Below, piece after piece: positions 9,801 to 21,448 of a stretch of DNA of 46,291 nt. The position numbers and the translations under genes are program-made. The notes beneath the pieces are model-generated. The model was not told the origin of the DNA and searched no databases. It saw only the letters and a list, made by a program, of their open reading frames with translations. The stretch lies in contig KZ992457.1 in NCBI GenBank assembly GCA_003614735.1, forward strand, positions 1-46,291. Direction: 5' to 3'. This stretch comes from Thamnocephalis sphaerospora. Taxonomy: Eukaryota > Zoopagomycota > Zoopagomycetes > Zoopagales > Sigmoideomycetaceae. How positions within the stretch are numbered: position 1 is the stretch's first letter; every line of letters begins with the position of its first letter.

Positions 9801-12800
9801 ACGCCATCCGATAGAGGATGGCGAGAATCCGGAAGAAGTGAACAAGGAAAGCACTACGCTGTGGCTGCTGTCGGATTTGACCACGCGCGAAGGCGTGTTG
9901 CTAGTGCGCGATGCGCTGCTTCAAATGGTAGGGTGCACCATGGCGGCAAAGTCATCATGCACGCACACTTACATTACCCATTCTGCCGCAGGCTACCACC
10001 AGCCAATTGCGGATTGCAGCACTGCACAACCCTGGCCAGAAGACCGTGCAACCGCTGGTGCCAGCTAGCTTCTTCTACCAGCTAGCGCGCAAGCCGCTTA
10101 GTAAGGAGCACCTGCAGGCCGCAATCGCTGAACTGGACCGTGTAATTGCTGGCAAAGTCCTACTGGACGAAGGCGATGATGAGAGTGCCGCTGCTGTTGC
10201 TGCACACAATGCTGCTGCTGCTACTATTGTTGCAGCTGTTGGTGCGCAATCTGCGGATCGTTATATCGTCATCAACAGTAGGGTAAGCCAGAAAGCAACA
10301 CAATGCATTGTGATTGGCGCGCTGACTGGCATGACCAATATCCACACCTCTCAGATTGTTGGCCCAGTACCCACGGAGGATCGGTTCGAAAGCGACGACT
10401 TTGAGCTGTTGATCGGCTACGAGCGCGAAAACCGTATTACTCGTCCGCATCAGTATCTGTCGGCACTTTCGGTGTTTGAGTGAGTGCACACAGCAAAGCG
10501 GCGTTTTATCCGTTTGCTTACGACATAGCACACGCACATTGCACATCCAGACGCCCCGAGTACTCTGATACGCTGCTGTACGCCAGCTCTATCCTGGGAC
10601 GTCTGGCGCAAAGCAGCTTTGTGGGTGATGCCTTTGACAAGCCCGGCGTTATTCAGCGCGAGAACACGATGGACCGCATTGGTGCACGCCATGCGTAAGT
10701 CGAATAGTTGGACCGGCGAGGGAGACGACCGTGTGTAGCATCAGCTAACGCGGCCAATACACCCGCAGCCTCTTCACCGTTGGTACACCGTTCAAAAGCA
10801 CCATCCGCGTGCAAGCAATCCTTGACCCGCTTTCAGAAATGACGCAGAAGTGGGCTTCGATCCTTGAGGTGAGTACCACAGGAAGACGGAGCGCGTTCCT
10901 TGCACACCGCCAACAACGTGCCCTTTTAGGTTCTTGGTGGCATTTCAGGCGTCTCGGTGCAGGTGTATTTGAATCCAAATACGCTTATGCAGGAGCTACC
11001 TCTCAAGCGCTTCTACCAGTTCTTGATGCCGTCGCGCTTGGAGTACGACGAACAAACAGGGTATGTTAGGCCATCTATCTTTATCGCAGCTTGGCCGGTA
11101 TGCTTATGCATTTCTCATGTACCACCAGCGCTACGCTGGCTACTCGGGCGACCTTTACCGATTTGCCGGAGGATATGCTGCTCACCATGGGCCTGGACAC
11201 CATATCGGCCTGGCTGGCGATGCCAACCGTGTCTGAGCACGATCTGGACAACCTGAAACTGGACAGTTCATCGCGCTTCTCGTCGGTAGACGCCGTCTTT
11301 GAGCTCGAGCACTTGCTGGTGGAAGGCCATGTGCGCGACCTTACGCCTGACAATCCGCGCGGCCTGCAGCTCAACTTTGGTACGACGGCGAACCCAGCAC
11401 AGGAAGACACCTCGGTCATGGCCAACGTTGGCTATTTCCAGCTCAAGGCCAACCCGGGTGTATTCCATCTGACGATTCGCGAGGGCCGGTCGTCCGAGTT
11501 TTATCGTCTGCAGGGCATCGACCGAGTAATGTGGAACAACGAAGACGAGGCCGAAGGCAGTGCTGCCAGCGATGAGCAAGAAGAGACCAAGGTGGACACA
11601 CGCATCACTATCAACAGCTTCGAGGGTGTGGTGCTGTTCCCAACTGTGCGCAAGCGGCCAGGCTACGAAACACGCGAGCTCCTTGGCGAAGACGGTGAGC
11701 AGGATCACACACTACTCGGCTCAATCAAGGATAAGATGACCGGCTGGATGGGCGGCAAGAAGGCCGATGGTGTTGCACCTGGAAAGGCGGAGATCAACAT
11801 TTTCTCCGTTGCATCCGGTCATCTCTACGAGCGCTTCCTTTCGGTGATGATCACCAGCGTGATGCGCCACACCAAGTCTACCGTCAAGTTCTGGTTTATC
11901 GAAAACTTCCTTTCGCCGTCCTTCAAGGACTTTTTGCCACACTTGGCCAAAGAGCTGAACTTTGACTTTGAGCTGATCACCTACCAGTGGCCGCATTGGC
12001 TGCGCAAGCAGTCCGAGAAGCAGCGCAAGATTTGGGGCTACAAGATCCTCTTCCTGGACGTGCTCTTCCCGCTTGATCTGGAAAAGGTGGTCTTTGTGGA
12101 TGCGGATCAGGTATGCTACAAGCGCTGTGAAAGCCACTATGCTACGTGGTTTGCGCGCAGGCAACTAACGGATGGTAATGATTGCTACAGATTGTGCGTG
12201 CCGATCTGAAGGAGCTCGTGGACCTGGATCTGCAAGGCGCGCCGTACGGCTACACGCCGTTCTGTGCCGACCGCGAGGAAATGGACGGCTTCCGTTTCTG
12301 GCGCGAGGGCTACTGGAAGACGCACCTGCGCGGCAAGCCATACCACATTTCTGCACTGTATGTGGTGGATTTGGTGCGCTTCCGCGCAATGGCCGCCGGC
12401 GACATGCTACGTGGCCAGTACCAGGCGCTTAGCGCCGACCCGAACTCTCTGGCCAATCTTGACCAGGATCTGCCCAACAACATGCAAGATGATGTGCCCA
12501 TCTTCTCGCTGCCCCAAGAGTGGCTGTGGTGCGAGACCTGGTGCAGCGACGCGTCGCTCAAGCAGGCCAAGACCATTGACCTATGCAATAACCCGCTGAC
12601 CAAGGAACCGAAGCTGGATCGCGCACGGCGTCAGATCCCAGAATGGTCCGAGTATGACGCGGAAGTGGCGGCTCTGGCGGCTCGTGTCGCCGCAGCTAAA
12701 GAACAACAGTCGACCGAGCAACCGACCGAAGCGGAGACACCAACCAGCTCGAATAGCGACGAAGAGTACGAAGCAGACGCAGATGTAGACGCAGAAGAGG

Positions 12801-12823
12801 ACGCAGAGCACGATGAGCTCTAG
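6849..12823 (+). CDS. UGGT1: UDP-glucose:glycoprotein glucosyltransferase (ER folding sensor)
   Basis: ER-lumenal enzyme that re-glucosylates misfolded N-glycoproteins so that they re-enter the calnexin cycle. Exons: 6849-6988, 7047-7430, 7490-7956, 8041-8519, 8589-8781, 8833-8936, 9001-9342, 9416-9478, 9538-9715, 9815-9927, 9992-10282, 10355-10479, 10551-10694, 10769-10868, 10930-11060, 11129-12110, 12191-12823. They splice to 1622 aa, close to the family's usual 1450-1650. Residues 1-24 form a signal peptide ([17 protein letters not shown]). The thioredoxin-like folding-sensor region follows and carries two acidic or Lys/Ala-rich inserts. The C-terminal GT24 domain has FFVDAD-type metal binding as VFVDADQ (Asp1409/Asp1411), [11 protein letters not shown] and the WLWCETWC motif. 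The protein ends in HDEL, an ER-retrieval signal. It is convergent with G6PD. All introns are GT-AG, 58-99 nt. Confidence 0.95.
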
Positions 12824-12843
12824 AGCACGGGAGAAGCATTGTG

Positions 12844-12849
12844 TAATAA
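12844..12849 (+). promoter_or_regulatory. Polyadenylation signal of UGGT
   Basis: A perfect AATAAA lies 20 bp after the UGGT stop codon, inside the 176-bp convergent spacer shared with G6PD. Confidence 0.5.
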
Positions 12850-12999
12850 ATGCTGCAGCATATGAACAAAACGAAACAGCCCACCGGCTCTTCATTACTA
12901 GCATAAAGCGGCCGCGGCTGTATGGCGTTGACAAGAGTAGAAACGCCACGCAAAAAGGCGAGTACGCGCAAAGTGGCGCAAGAGTGCAGGCCAGACCGC

Positions 13000-14853
13000 C
13001 TACAGCTTGCCCTTTTGATCATTCCATACGTACTGCTGGTGGTGGCGGATGTAGCCGAGGTTGCGCACAAACTCGATGGCGCGTTCGGGGCCGCGCGAGC
13101 CATACTCGTAATCCTGCGAGTCGACTTCGCCCGCATCAATCTTGTGCAGCAGTGGCGTAAAGATCTTCCAGGCCGCATCCAGCTCGTCGTTGCGCACAAA
13201 GTTGGAATGGTCGCCGCGCAGGCAGTCGAGGATAAGCGACTCGTAGGCATCCGGAATCTTGTGGTCCGAGTAGCGCTGATCGTAAGAAAGGTCCAGCTCG
13301 GAAATGGTGGTATCAAAGGAAAGACCAGGCATCTTGTTCATCATCTTCATGTAAACGGCCTCGTTGGGCTGCACGCGCACTACCAGCTCGTTGCGCGCCA
13401 GCTCGCCCGGGAAAATGCTGCCCGGCACGTCGCGGAACTGAATGCGAATCTCAGTCTTTTGCTCGTTGAGCGCTATGTTGCGGTGGATGGGGCAGCGCCG
13501 ACAAGATCAGCGAGCGAACAGATGGCAGCATTGCTGGGCGCGCGTCTTACCCTTGCCGCACTTGAGGATAAACGGCACACCCTCCCAGCGCTCGTTGTTA
13601 ATCCAGAAGGCAGCGGCAGCGTACGTGGGCGTCTTGGATCCCTTGGGCACCGTCTTGTCGTCCAAGTAGCCCTCCTCCTTGCCGTCGGCCGAGGCCGTGT
13701 ACTGGCCAAGCACTACATCGTCGGTCTCGAGCGGCCGGATGGCGCGCAGCAGCTTGACCTTTTCGTCGCGAACGTCCTCGGAATCAAGGGTGACGGGCCG
13801 TTCCATACCAATAATCGACAGAATCTGCAGTAGATCTATAGGTTGCGCAAGATAGCGTTGAGTGAGTGTCGGTGTTACATCACGTGCTTACGTCCAGCAC
13901 TTACGGTTCTGCATCACATCGCGAATAATGCCAAACTCATCAAAGTAGCCGCCACGACCCTGCGTGCCAATGGCCTCCTTGAAGGTGATCTGCACATTCT
14001 CGATGTACTGGCGCGACCAAATGGCACCAAAAAAGACGTTGGCAAACCGGAGAATGAGCAGATTCTTGACCATCTCCTTGCCGAGATAGTGGTCGATGCG
14101 GTAGACTTCGTCTTCGCGAAAGAGCGCCGACAAGCCGGCCTGCAGCTCGCGCGACGAGTCCAGGTCCTTGCCAAACGGCTTCTCCACGATGATTCGGTTC
14201 TCGCCGTCCTCGGCATAGCAATGCTTCCGGATCTGAGCGGCCACGTTGATGAACTGCGACGGCGGCAGCGCCAGGTAGAAGACGCGGTTGGCGTTGGCTA
14301 TGCCCATCTCCAGCTTGCGCACTCGCTGGTTAAGCTCGTCAAAGTCAGCGCCTTGATCGTACTGGCCAGACTGGTAGTGGCAGATACGCTTGAACTCGTC
14401 GAGCTGCTTCTGTATGTGTGCGGCCTCCTGTTCGTCCTTGGGCAGTTTCACAAAACCGGTGATGCGCTTGTGGAACTCATCCAACTCCATCTTGGTACGA
14501 GCATAGCCGACAATCTGGGTGCCAGCCGGCAGAAACCCGTTGCGGTACAGACCAAACAGTGCCGGGTACGTCTTCTTCTTGGCCAGGTCACCGGACGCAC
14601 CAAACACTATATGCGCGCCGCAAGCAGAGAATGGTCAGCGGTGTCATGGTGCGCAAGTGCAAAAGGCACTGGTCGAGCAGGGTAGTACACCGACAGCCGC
14701 TTATCTCTGGCCGCTGGCCTAGTGCCCGTTTCTCACGCATACACTGCATCGCAATGCCGTACCAATCACGGTGATTTTTTGCGGCTTGTCCGAGTCGAGC
14801 AGTGAGCGCTTGCGCTCGTGCTTCTTTTGTGGACCGGCCGACTGCGAAGTCAT
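13000..14853 (-). CDS. ZWF1: Glucose-6-phosphate 1-dehydrogenase
   Basis: Oxidises glucose-6-phosphate with NADP+ to 6-phosphogluconolactone, the first step of the cytosolic oxidative pentose phosphate pathway. Four exons: 14763-14853, 13905-14606, 13551-13835, 13000-13472. They splice to 516 aa, the normal length for fungal G6PD. The dinucleotide-binding fingerprint GASGDLA is at residues 33-39, EKPFGKD at 172-178 and the substrate-binding/active-site signature RIDHYLGKE at 200-208. Further family hallmarks are [26 protein letters not shown] and [12 protein letters not shown]. The first intron is 156 nt, longer than its neighbours. The start ATG at 14851-14853 gives a short basic N-terminus with no targeting signal. 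A TATA box lies about 140 bp upstream. G6PD is first (5'-most is POLD3's side) in a run of same-strand genes that are probably transcribed separately. Confidence 0.96.
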
Positions 14854-15175
14854 GTTGGCAATGTGTGCAAGGAAGGAGCAGGGTACAGAAGGCTAAGCAG
14901 GTACAGCGCACACCCGGTGCAAGTGAGGCAGTGCAGCAAAAGCAAGAGGAAGCGAACGTGGCGAGAAGCGTCGCTGCGAAACGTAGGTCTGCCCTTTTTA
15001 TACTGGGGGCGGGCGCGCGGCGATGTTGATGACGCGTGCACGGACAAATGGTCGCTTCGTCAGCGCGGCAATGTGCTCGTAAAGTGGACGTACATTAAAC
15101 CTGCATCCCACCCTCGATTTGTCAGATATGACGCAGTGCAGCAGACACGGCCGTATCCACTGCCGAATGTCGCAG
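14854..15175 (-). promoter_or_regulatory. G6PD promoter/leader and POLD3 3' flank
   Basis: A 322-bp spacer between the POLD3 stop (15176) and the G6PD start (14853). On the minus strand TATAAAAAGG occurs at 14993-15002, next to a GC-rich run (about 15003-15020). This makes a plausible core promoter 140-150 bp upstream of the G6PD ATG. No other gene is seen. Confidence 0.5.
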
Positions 15176-17163
15176 CTACTTTTTGAAAAAGCTAAGCAAG
15201 CTCCGCTGTCCAGCCGAGGGCGTCTTTTTGATTTCGCTTGATGCCGTGCGTGCTTTCTTGGCTCCAGGCGCTGCACTAGCTGGCGTGGCAGAAGCTGGCG
15301 TCATCTTGTGGTCTTGGTCGACTGCTGCCGGCGCTGCTGGCTGCTTGACAGGGCCAGCAGACTCGCTAGACTCGCCTTCGTCCTCAGAATAGGACTCCCA
15401 CTCTTCGACCGTCTCCGTCACTTTAGCCGGCCGTCCATACAGTCAGCATCCTGTACGCCCAATTCGACAATCGCACAAACGCACCAAAGTAGCCGCGCTC
15501 GTTCTTGTAGGTCTTTTGTCGTGCCACTCGTCGCCGGCCACGTTTCCGCTTTCCACTCGTTTCCGGGCCCACCGCATCCACAGCTATTGCGGCAACCGGG
15601 GTGTCTTCTGTTTCATTGTCACTAGCCGCTTCCTCCGGGACACCATCTACTGTTTGATCCGGAAGCTCTGTGTCAAACAAATCTTCCAATGCCACATCAC
15701 CTGTAGGTTTCTCTTCGATAGGTAGCTCAAAATCATCTGCGCACGCCACGTAATTGTATGCCATGTTATCGTTAGTTAAAAGGCGACAGCCGTGCGCGCG
15801 CGTGTGTGTGGGTCGGTTGTACTGCCCACCATCTTCGTCCGACTCGTCGACAATGCGTCGTTTCCGTGCCAGTGACTGAGGAAGCACGAGGATTAGCAAC
15901 ATGTGCTGTCACAACGCAAGTGTGTCCCGTTAGTACCTTGGCTGCCGTCTCGCCGTCGCCCTTGGTGCCCGTGTTTGCGACCGACGAGTGGGCGGCTGTA
16001 TCCGGCGCACTGATAGTGGTCGCTGGCTTTGGCGGGCGTTTAGCGTGGCCCGCAAAGAACGTGGATGCATCTCGCGGCTTGGATGCACTAGCCGTGGCAG
16101 CTGTGCGCTTGGCCGCCGTTGTGCTAAGGGGTGTTAGCAGCGCAAGCAGACGCATAGCCAAAGCAGCAAAGCGGCCACTCACTGTGATGCACTTTGCTTG
16201 GTGGCGGCACCAGTAAAAGGCGACGAAGAGGCGCCGTGAGTGGGTGTGGCCATGACAAACTTGCTCGTTACTGGTGTTGCAGATATATGCATGCGACGCT
16301 CCGACTCTGGCTTAATGGCTGGAGCCGCGCCTGCTGGCCGCTGGCGATGTGCCGTCAGCGTCACCTGTTGAGCGCTACATGCAAACGCTGGCCTAGTCGT
16401 CATGCTGCCATGTCAGCGTCCAAAAGCACTGTCCTACTACTATTCTATACGCTTACCGAACGCCAAGCGGTACACCCTTGCGCGTTGCCTCAGCAGCCTG
16501 TGACAGCATATAGTCGGTGGCAGCAGCGCCAATGGTGTCGGCATTCGACGGCTTACAGGGACCAACGCTGTAGACATGTACGCCTGTCACGGTGGCCATT
16601 CCCGCCTTGGTGGCTACGAGAGCGTAGCATCATGTTAATGGTGCGCATACACACGCGTACTACGCTGTTCCACGTCAACGCACCTTCCAGCGCATCTTCT
16701 GTTACCAGGCGGAAAACACGAGCTGTTGCCGCATGCTTTGTCTCGGCAGCACCGCCAGCCGTAGAAGGCTGGGCAATTCCGCTTACACAGTAGACACATG
16801 CAACATGCGGGCGCTCGTCGTCGTCCACCGCCATTTCGGTCGCGTCCTGTGTGCGCGCTAATTCCGACTGCGCAAACGCGTACAATGCGCTGTAGAATGC
16901 AGTGGCGTGGTGAGCACAGGTATGACCGCCGTCACTGCCATTGTTCACAGATTCCTTTGCGCACACGCACCGCTTTGCCGTGTTTGCATCAATGCTAAGC
17001 TGAATGGCCAGCATTTGAAAGGTGACCTAGCCGTGGCAGGCGATTAAACACGCGTCGGCCAGCAGCGCTCCAGTGCATCGCCTACCATGCGCTTCTCCTC
17101 TAGCACCCATGTCTCCAGTAGTGTCTGGGCTTCATGATTGGACGCGCTAACCGCTGGCACCAT
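15176..17163 (-). CDS. CDC27: DNA polymerase delta subunit 3 (Cdc27/POLD3-like)
   Basis: Non-catalytic subunit that links polymerase delta to PCNA and aids processive lagging-strand synthesis in the nucleus. Nine exons: 17086-17163, 16971-17026, 16684-16889, 16457-16613, 16183-16404, 15937-16123, 15830-15875, 15485-15736, 15176-15420. They splice to 482 aa, a typical length. The N-terminal winged-helix-like segment reads LETWVLEEKRM, then VTFQMLAIQLSIDANTAKR, and a second conserved unit contains VTGVHVYSVGPCK. The middle is disordered, with KPRDASTFFAGHAKR. Near the end are KTYKNERGYFVTETVEEWES and an acidic patch. A canonical PIP box, QRSLLSFF, is at residues 473-480, two residues from the C-terminus, which is the hallmark of this subunit. 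The 93-nt intron 15737-15829 is the least certain splice. Confidence 0.9.
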
Positions 17164-17418
17164 GATGTTTGCAGGCAAAAGTGGGTAAACGGCGGCGGGT
17201 CAAGGAGCGTGCTTGCGCGTAAGGAGAACAGAAAGCGCGCGCGGTGTCACTGTTGTTTTTACAGCAGGCGCTGCCTACAGCACTCATGCACGATAGTACG
17301 CATAGCACATTCATTAACCAAGCCTATTCACAGCAGACAGTCAGGCATAGCACATAGAGGATTCACAAAAGAAGAGAAAGAGAACAGCGGCAGGCTGCTT
17401 GGCACTACTACATCACAC

Positions 17419-17876
17419 CTAGAACGCACGCACCGTCTTCTCCTCCTCTATCATCTCAATATCATCTCGGCTCTTCTCCAACTGCGTGCGCTGAGCCTCT
17501 GTCATGCGCACGCTGACAGCATTGATGAGCTCCAGCGTCTGATCCACTTCAATGTTCTGGCTGGACAGCGAGGCCGCAGTGGCATCCATACGGGTCTTGG
17601 CCTTGTTCAGGTCGAGCGAGCCGGCCTCAGGGTTCTTGAATATGACAATGTACCCGCGCATCTCTTCACCCTTTGCATTGCCTTTTGGCGCGGCAGCGGC
17701 AAGTGGCCATCGCAGCAACCGTTAGCTATGAGCATGCGTCATTGGTCATTTGACTTACCCTTTTTCAGCACTTGCTGCGGAGGAGTAGCACCGTTAAACA
17801 TTTCGTCGATCGATTCGGCCTTTACCATGAGGGCCAGCAGCAGGGACGCAAGGAGGGCGAGAATAGCAGCACGCAT
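17419..17876 (-). CDS. Small inhibitor-I9 domain protein with signal peptide
   Basis: Two exons, 17759-17876 and 17419-17681, joined by a 77-nt GT-AG intron, give 126 aa. Exon 1 encodes a clear signal peptide (RAAILALLASLLLALMVKA) plus a short linker. Exon 2 encodes the I9 fold: GYIVIFKNPEAG, an Ala/Met helix, then LINAVSVRMTEAQRTQLEKS and a C-terminal strand. This is the fold of subtilase propeptides and of stand-alone inhibitors such as yeast Pbi2 and Pleurotus POIA1. It probably inhibits or chaperones a subtilisin-like protease. The leader suggests the secretory pathway, unlike Pbi2, which has none. No protease domain follows, so it is not a truncated zymogen. It is divergent from the PPR gene across 407 bp. 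Confidence 0.82.
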
Positions 17877-18283
17877 GGCGCAACCGGCCTGGTCAGGTAA
17901 GTAGATGAGTTTACAGCAAAGTTTGCGTGTTGGTAGGCGTTCAAGCAAGCATACAGGCGGTGCAGAATGTCGCAATGACTGGCGATAGTGTAGAGGAAAA
18001 AGGTGGAAACTCGGTCGGCAAGGGGTGGTGCCGCATAGGGCACTGTTTAACCATGCTACGGCAATGGCGTAACCAAGAGAGTGATTAATAGCGCCACATG
18101 CGGCTAGCTACGGGTTAACGCGAATCCAAGGAGTAACGCGCATATGTATGCGCATATAGAGCATTTGCTGCAGCATATATGGTGCCGGAGCCGCATGCTG
18201 TGTTCTCTGGTAAAGTAGACCGTCTTGGCCGGACTGGTCGGAGCGTGTGGCGCGTTTTTCCACTTGCCTACTCGACATTGCTC
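17877..18283. promoter_or_regulatory. Divergent spacer between the I9 inhibitor gene and the PPR gene
   Basis: This 407-bp head-to-head region probably acts as a two-way promoter. It holds an AT-rich core with alternating CATATGTATGCGCATATA-like sequence near 18140-18160 and no gene. An in-frame ATG at 18179 could extend the PPR protein, but the ATG at 18284 gives a better mitochondrial leader. Confidence 0.4.
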
Positions 18284-21200
18284 ATGCCGCTTCACGCTTT
18301 CCAGCAGGCGGCAGCCAGCGCAGCAGCACGCGCCCTTCCCGCGTCAGCGCGAGCGGTGCTGCGACTGCGATCAGGCCGTTGGGCTGGCAGTCGCCCAGCG
18401 CGCCGCGTACCGGTCAGCTGGTCAGGCGGGATCGCACCCCTGAGCACGCTGCTGCACAGCAATGCCGGCCGCTTGTCTGCTCAGCCAACCGCCGGGCGCC
18501 GGTTTCAGCTGGAGCCCATGTCTCGCTCGGTGCACTCTAGCGCGCAGGAAGAGGAGTGGATACGTACCTTTATGAGCCGCCTGACGGAAAAGGAACGTCG
18601 CGCAGTCGGCACCATATCACAGCTGCTTGATGATCCTGCTGCGCTCGGAGCGCTGAGCACGCGTGTACATAACGCGTATCTGCTTGAGCTGAAGCAGGGC
18701 AATCGACTGGACGCAATGCTGAAGCACTACCAACGCATGAAGACGGCCTCGCAGCTGGAGTCGTATACGTTTCATCCCAAGCGCCTGGCAAAGTCGAACG
18801 CGGAAAATCGAGAACAGCGCAACCCCAATAGCTCGCGGCTGACTGCGCCAACGGCCCAGATGCGCCGGCACCCGCTCTGCGATCGGTTTACCTACAGTAT
18901 TGTGGTGGACGCATTGGTGAAACTTCGTCCAGCACACCAGTCAGTGACGCTGCTGCTTGAAGAGGTATACTGGGACATGGTGCGCGATGGCTGGCAACCT
19001 ACAGACTATCTCCTGTATCGGATGCTCTCTGGACTGGCAGAGCGCGAGATCGAAGTGCAGCGTCGTCTGGAGAAACTGGAACGCGTGCAGCTGGTCAATG
19101 TGTCACCTTCTGAACTGCACCTGGAGAAGATGCAGGAGGAATGGGCGGCGCTGATGAGCGAGCGAAACCTGGAACAGGCGATGATGCTATTTCTTTCGGC
19201 GCGCCTCGAACTACGCATGACGTTGCCTGTGACGCTCATTAACCAGCTGATGGCGGCGGCAGCCGAACGAGGCGATGCGCGGGCAGCGCTTAGTCTTTTT
19301 GAGTGGCTGGATACCAACGCCAGCTGGAGTGGCCCGTCGCTACGCCCTACGCTTGATGGTGGCCGCGACCCGGATGCCGTCGATGCGGCAGTGGATGCAG
19401 CGACGGAGCAGAAGGCGTTAGAGCGCGATCGCGCAACACAAAGCGAGATTGACCAGATCCTTGGCAAAGAACCGCTGTTGCAGTCCAAGGAAGCACTTGC
19501 TGCACGTCTGGCGGCGCGCCCGCCCGCCGTAACGCACCCCTCGATGCTGATCATCAAAACGCTACAGGAGCAGCTGAATCCACCTGAGCGTTATCGCACC
19601 ACGGTTAAAAAGCGCCCTGCTCTGCCCAAACCATCGATGCTTTCATATGCAGAGCTGGCTGGTGCATTTGCGCGTGCCGGTGATCTACCATCGGCGCTCG
19701 ATTGCATTGGCGCTGTTAGAGCGGCGTATGGCTATCTGAAAATTCGCCAGCCGGATCTGGTGCACCGGCGCATTGCCGAGATGCTCGCACGCCGCGGTGA
19801 TCTGCGTGGCGCCGCTTGGATTATCATTAGTCGGATGCGCACCGATGGCATTGCACCGTCGGCCGACTGTCTCGCTACGGTGACAAGAGCGCTGTGTTCC
19901 TGGGGACGTGTAGACTATGCAGCGCAGTTTTTGAAGCGTGTGCGTCGCGGACTGCCGGGCAACCCATTGGGCATTATCGACGGTGGTGTCCAGTCTAGCG
20001 CACAGCCATCGGAAAAAGCGTCCGCAGGTGGACAGTCTAGCGCAGACGGCGCTGACGTCTTTCTGGCCGGTGCCGAGCAAGTGTTTGATGATGCTTATAG
20101 TGTTTTGCTGGAGGAAGCCTGCCAACAATCACACGATCCGCTGAATGCGCAGCTGGCTCAGCGTATCTTTGATCGTCGTCGCCAGCGTAGTGCGTTGTTC
20201 CAGTGGCCCGCACTCAGAGCCTACGTGTCATTTGCGGCGGAGCAGGGTGATGCGCGTAGTATGTGCGAAGCGCTAAGCGAGATGCAAAGAGCTGGCTTCC
20301 GACCTGATAGCGAGTGTGTCGATGCTATCGTGGCGTTTCTTGCACGCGGCTGTCGGAGTAACCAGGCCGACCTGACAAAAGCAATCTCTGCTGATCTTGA
20401 CGCGCTGAAAAGCCAGCGCGAGCAATATGAGGCGGATCTGCCTCCAGGTGAGGCGTGGTCTCCAATGCGTGAGCCACTGGATCCGGTTTCTGCGCTTTCA
20501 CTGGTGGCCACTCGCCTGCTGGAAACGATGCTACCGCGAGAGATGGTGGATCAAGTGCGCCAGCGTCGGCCAGGATGGCGCCGTCTGTTTCCCAAGCCGC
20601 GCGTGTCGCTGGCCGACCAAGGGCGCATTCCCGACACGCAGCTTCGACTGGCCCAGCAGTGCGCCGTTGCAGCAGTACGCGGCGCAAGCTTCGCCTATCG
20701 ACGAACAGACAGCAGCTCAACGCCTAGCGCGGTCGAAACGGCAGCCGATCTGCGTGCCCTGGCCACCACGCGTGCTACGGTGGCCATGGCAATGCTGCGA
20801 GCATTTGACAGCTATCGACGGGTCTATAATGTGCTCCTCGGCCCGGAGCTGTCCTATGTGATTATGGAGGCGCTAGTCGAGGAGGCAGAGGCGTATGGCC
20901 CGCCAGATGCTGCAGATGCACGTAATGCAGCTGACCAGGAAGCACCGCCGCCGCGTGCTGACGCTGTCCCGGTGTCGGCAAAAGCAGCAGCAGCTCAGCT
21001 GCAGATGCACGGCCTGGATAACCTGGATGCACTGACGCTACTGTCTCGACGAAGCGGTCTCTTTCTCGATCTGTGGCGCGTCCAGGACACCTTCACCACG
21101 CCGCTGACTGTTCCGTCTGCTCAGGCACGTGTTGAATTAGCGGTGCGCTTCCTTCATCAGCTTCGTCCGCCGGTGCTAGAACGCCTGTGCGAGAGCACCG

Positions 21201-21448
21201 TGATGAACGCCATACGCAGGACATTGTTTCTACCGCGTGGCGCCACTGCTCCGCGTGCCGTTCACTTTAAAGCCCGCCCAGAATTTGCAGAAGAAGTGGC
21301 ACGTGTTCAGCAGGCTTGGCTTAGCGGCACTGCATCCATCCGCAAGGATGCACCCGGTGCAAGCCCAGCATTGCGTGACGACCATGCAGCAGAAGCAGAA
21401 GCAGCAGCGGCGACGGTGGCAGCACGGTTGGCGACAACACCCGAATAG
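18284..21448 (+). CDS. Large PPR-like protein, probably mitochondrial RNA-binding
   Basis: Intronless gene of 1054 aa from the ATG at 18284. An upstream in-frame ATG at 18179 would add 35 residues. The N-terminus is rich in Ala, Arg and Ser without acids (LHAFQQAAASAAARALP, then LRLRSGRWAGSRPARR), typical of a mitochondrial presequence. Helix-turn-helix pairs with PPR spacing recur: TYSIVVDALVKLRPAHQSV, INQLMAAAAERGDARAALSLF, YAELAGAFARAGDLPSALDC, IAEMLARRGDLRGAAWIII and YVSFAAEQGDARSMCEALSE. Such proteins stabilise, process or help translate organellar transcripts. The C-terminal third has no domain I recognise. Lack of introns sets this gene apart from most neighbours. The PPR call rests on repeat spacing; a TPR-like fold is the main alternative. 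Confidence 0.85.
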   Translation: MPLHAFQQAAASAAARALPASARAVLRLRSGRWAGSRPARRVPVSWSGGIAPLSTLLHSNAGRLSAQPTAGRRFQLEPMSRSVHSSAQEEEWIRTFMSRLTEKERRAVGTISQLLDDPAALGALSTRVHNAYLLELKQGNRLDAMLKHYQRMKTASQLESYTFHPKRLAKSNAENREQRNPNSSRLTAPTAQMRRHPLCDRFTYSIVVDALVKLRPAHQSVTLLLEEVYWDMVRDGWQPTDYLLYRMLSGLAEREIEVQRRLEKLERVQLVNVSPSELHLEKMQEEWAALMSERNLEQAMMLFLSARLELRMTLPVTLINQLMAAAAERGDARAALSLFEWLDTNASWSGPSLRPTLDGGRDPDAVDAAVDAATEQKALERDRATQSEIDQILGKEPLLQSKEALAARLAARPPAVTHPSMLIIKTLQEQLNPPERYRTTVKKRPALPKPSMLSYAELAGAFARAGDLPSALDCIGAVRAAYGYLKIRQPDLVHRRIAEMLARRGDLRGAAWIIISRMRTDGIAPSADCLATVTRALCSWGRVDYAAQFLKRVRRGLPGNPLGIIDGGVQSSAQPSEKASAGGQSSADGADVFLAGAEQVFDDAYSVLLEEACQQSHDPLNAQLAQRIFDRRRQRSALFQWPALRAYVSFAAEQGDARSMCEALSEMQRAGFRPDSECVDAIVAFLARGCRSNQADLTKAISADLDALKSQREQYEADLPPGEAWSPMREPLDPVSALSLVATRLLETMLPREMVDQVRQRRPGWRRLFPKPRVSLADQGRIPDTQLRLAQQCAVAAVRGASFAYRRTDSSSTPSAVETAADLRALATTRATVAMAMLRAFDSYRRVYNVLLGPELSYVIMEALVEEAEAYGPPDAADARNAADQEAPPPRADAVPVSAKAAAAQLQMHGLDNLDALTLLSRRSGLFLDLWRVQDTFTTPLTVPSAQARVELAVRFLHQLRPPVLERLCESTVMNAIRRTLFLPRGATAPRAVHFKARPEFAEEVARVQQAWLSGTASIRKDAPGASPALRDDHAAEAEAAAATVAARLATTPE

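Noticed and set aside
12922-13833. 303-codon open frame on + opposite G6PD
   Set aside because: Antisense shadow of G6PD exons; composition is biased and no family motif is seen.
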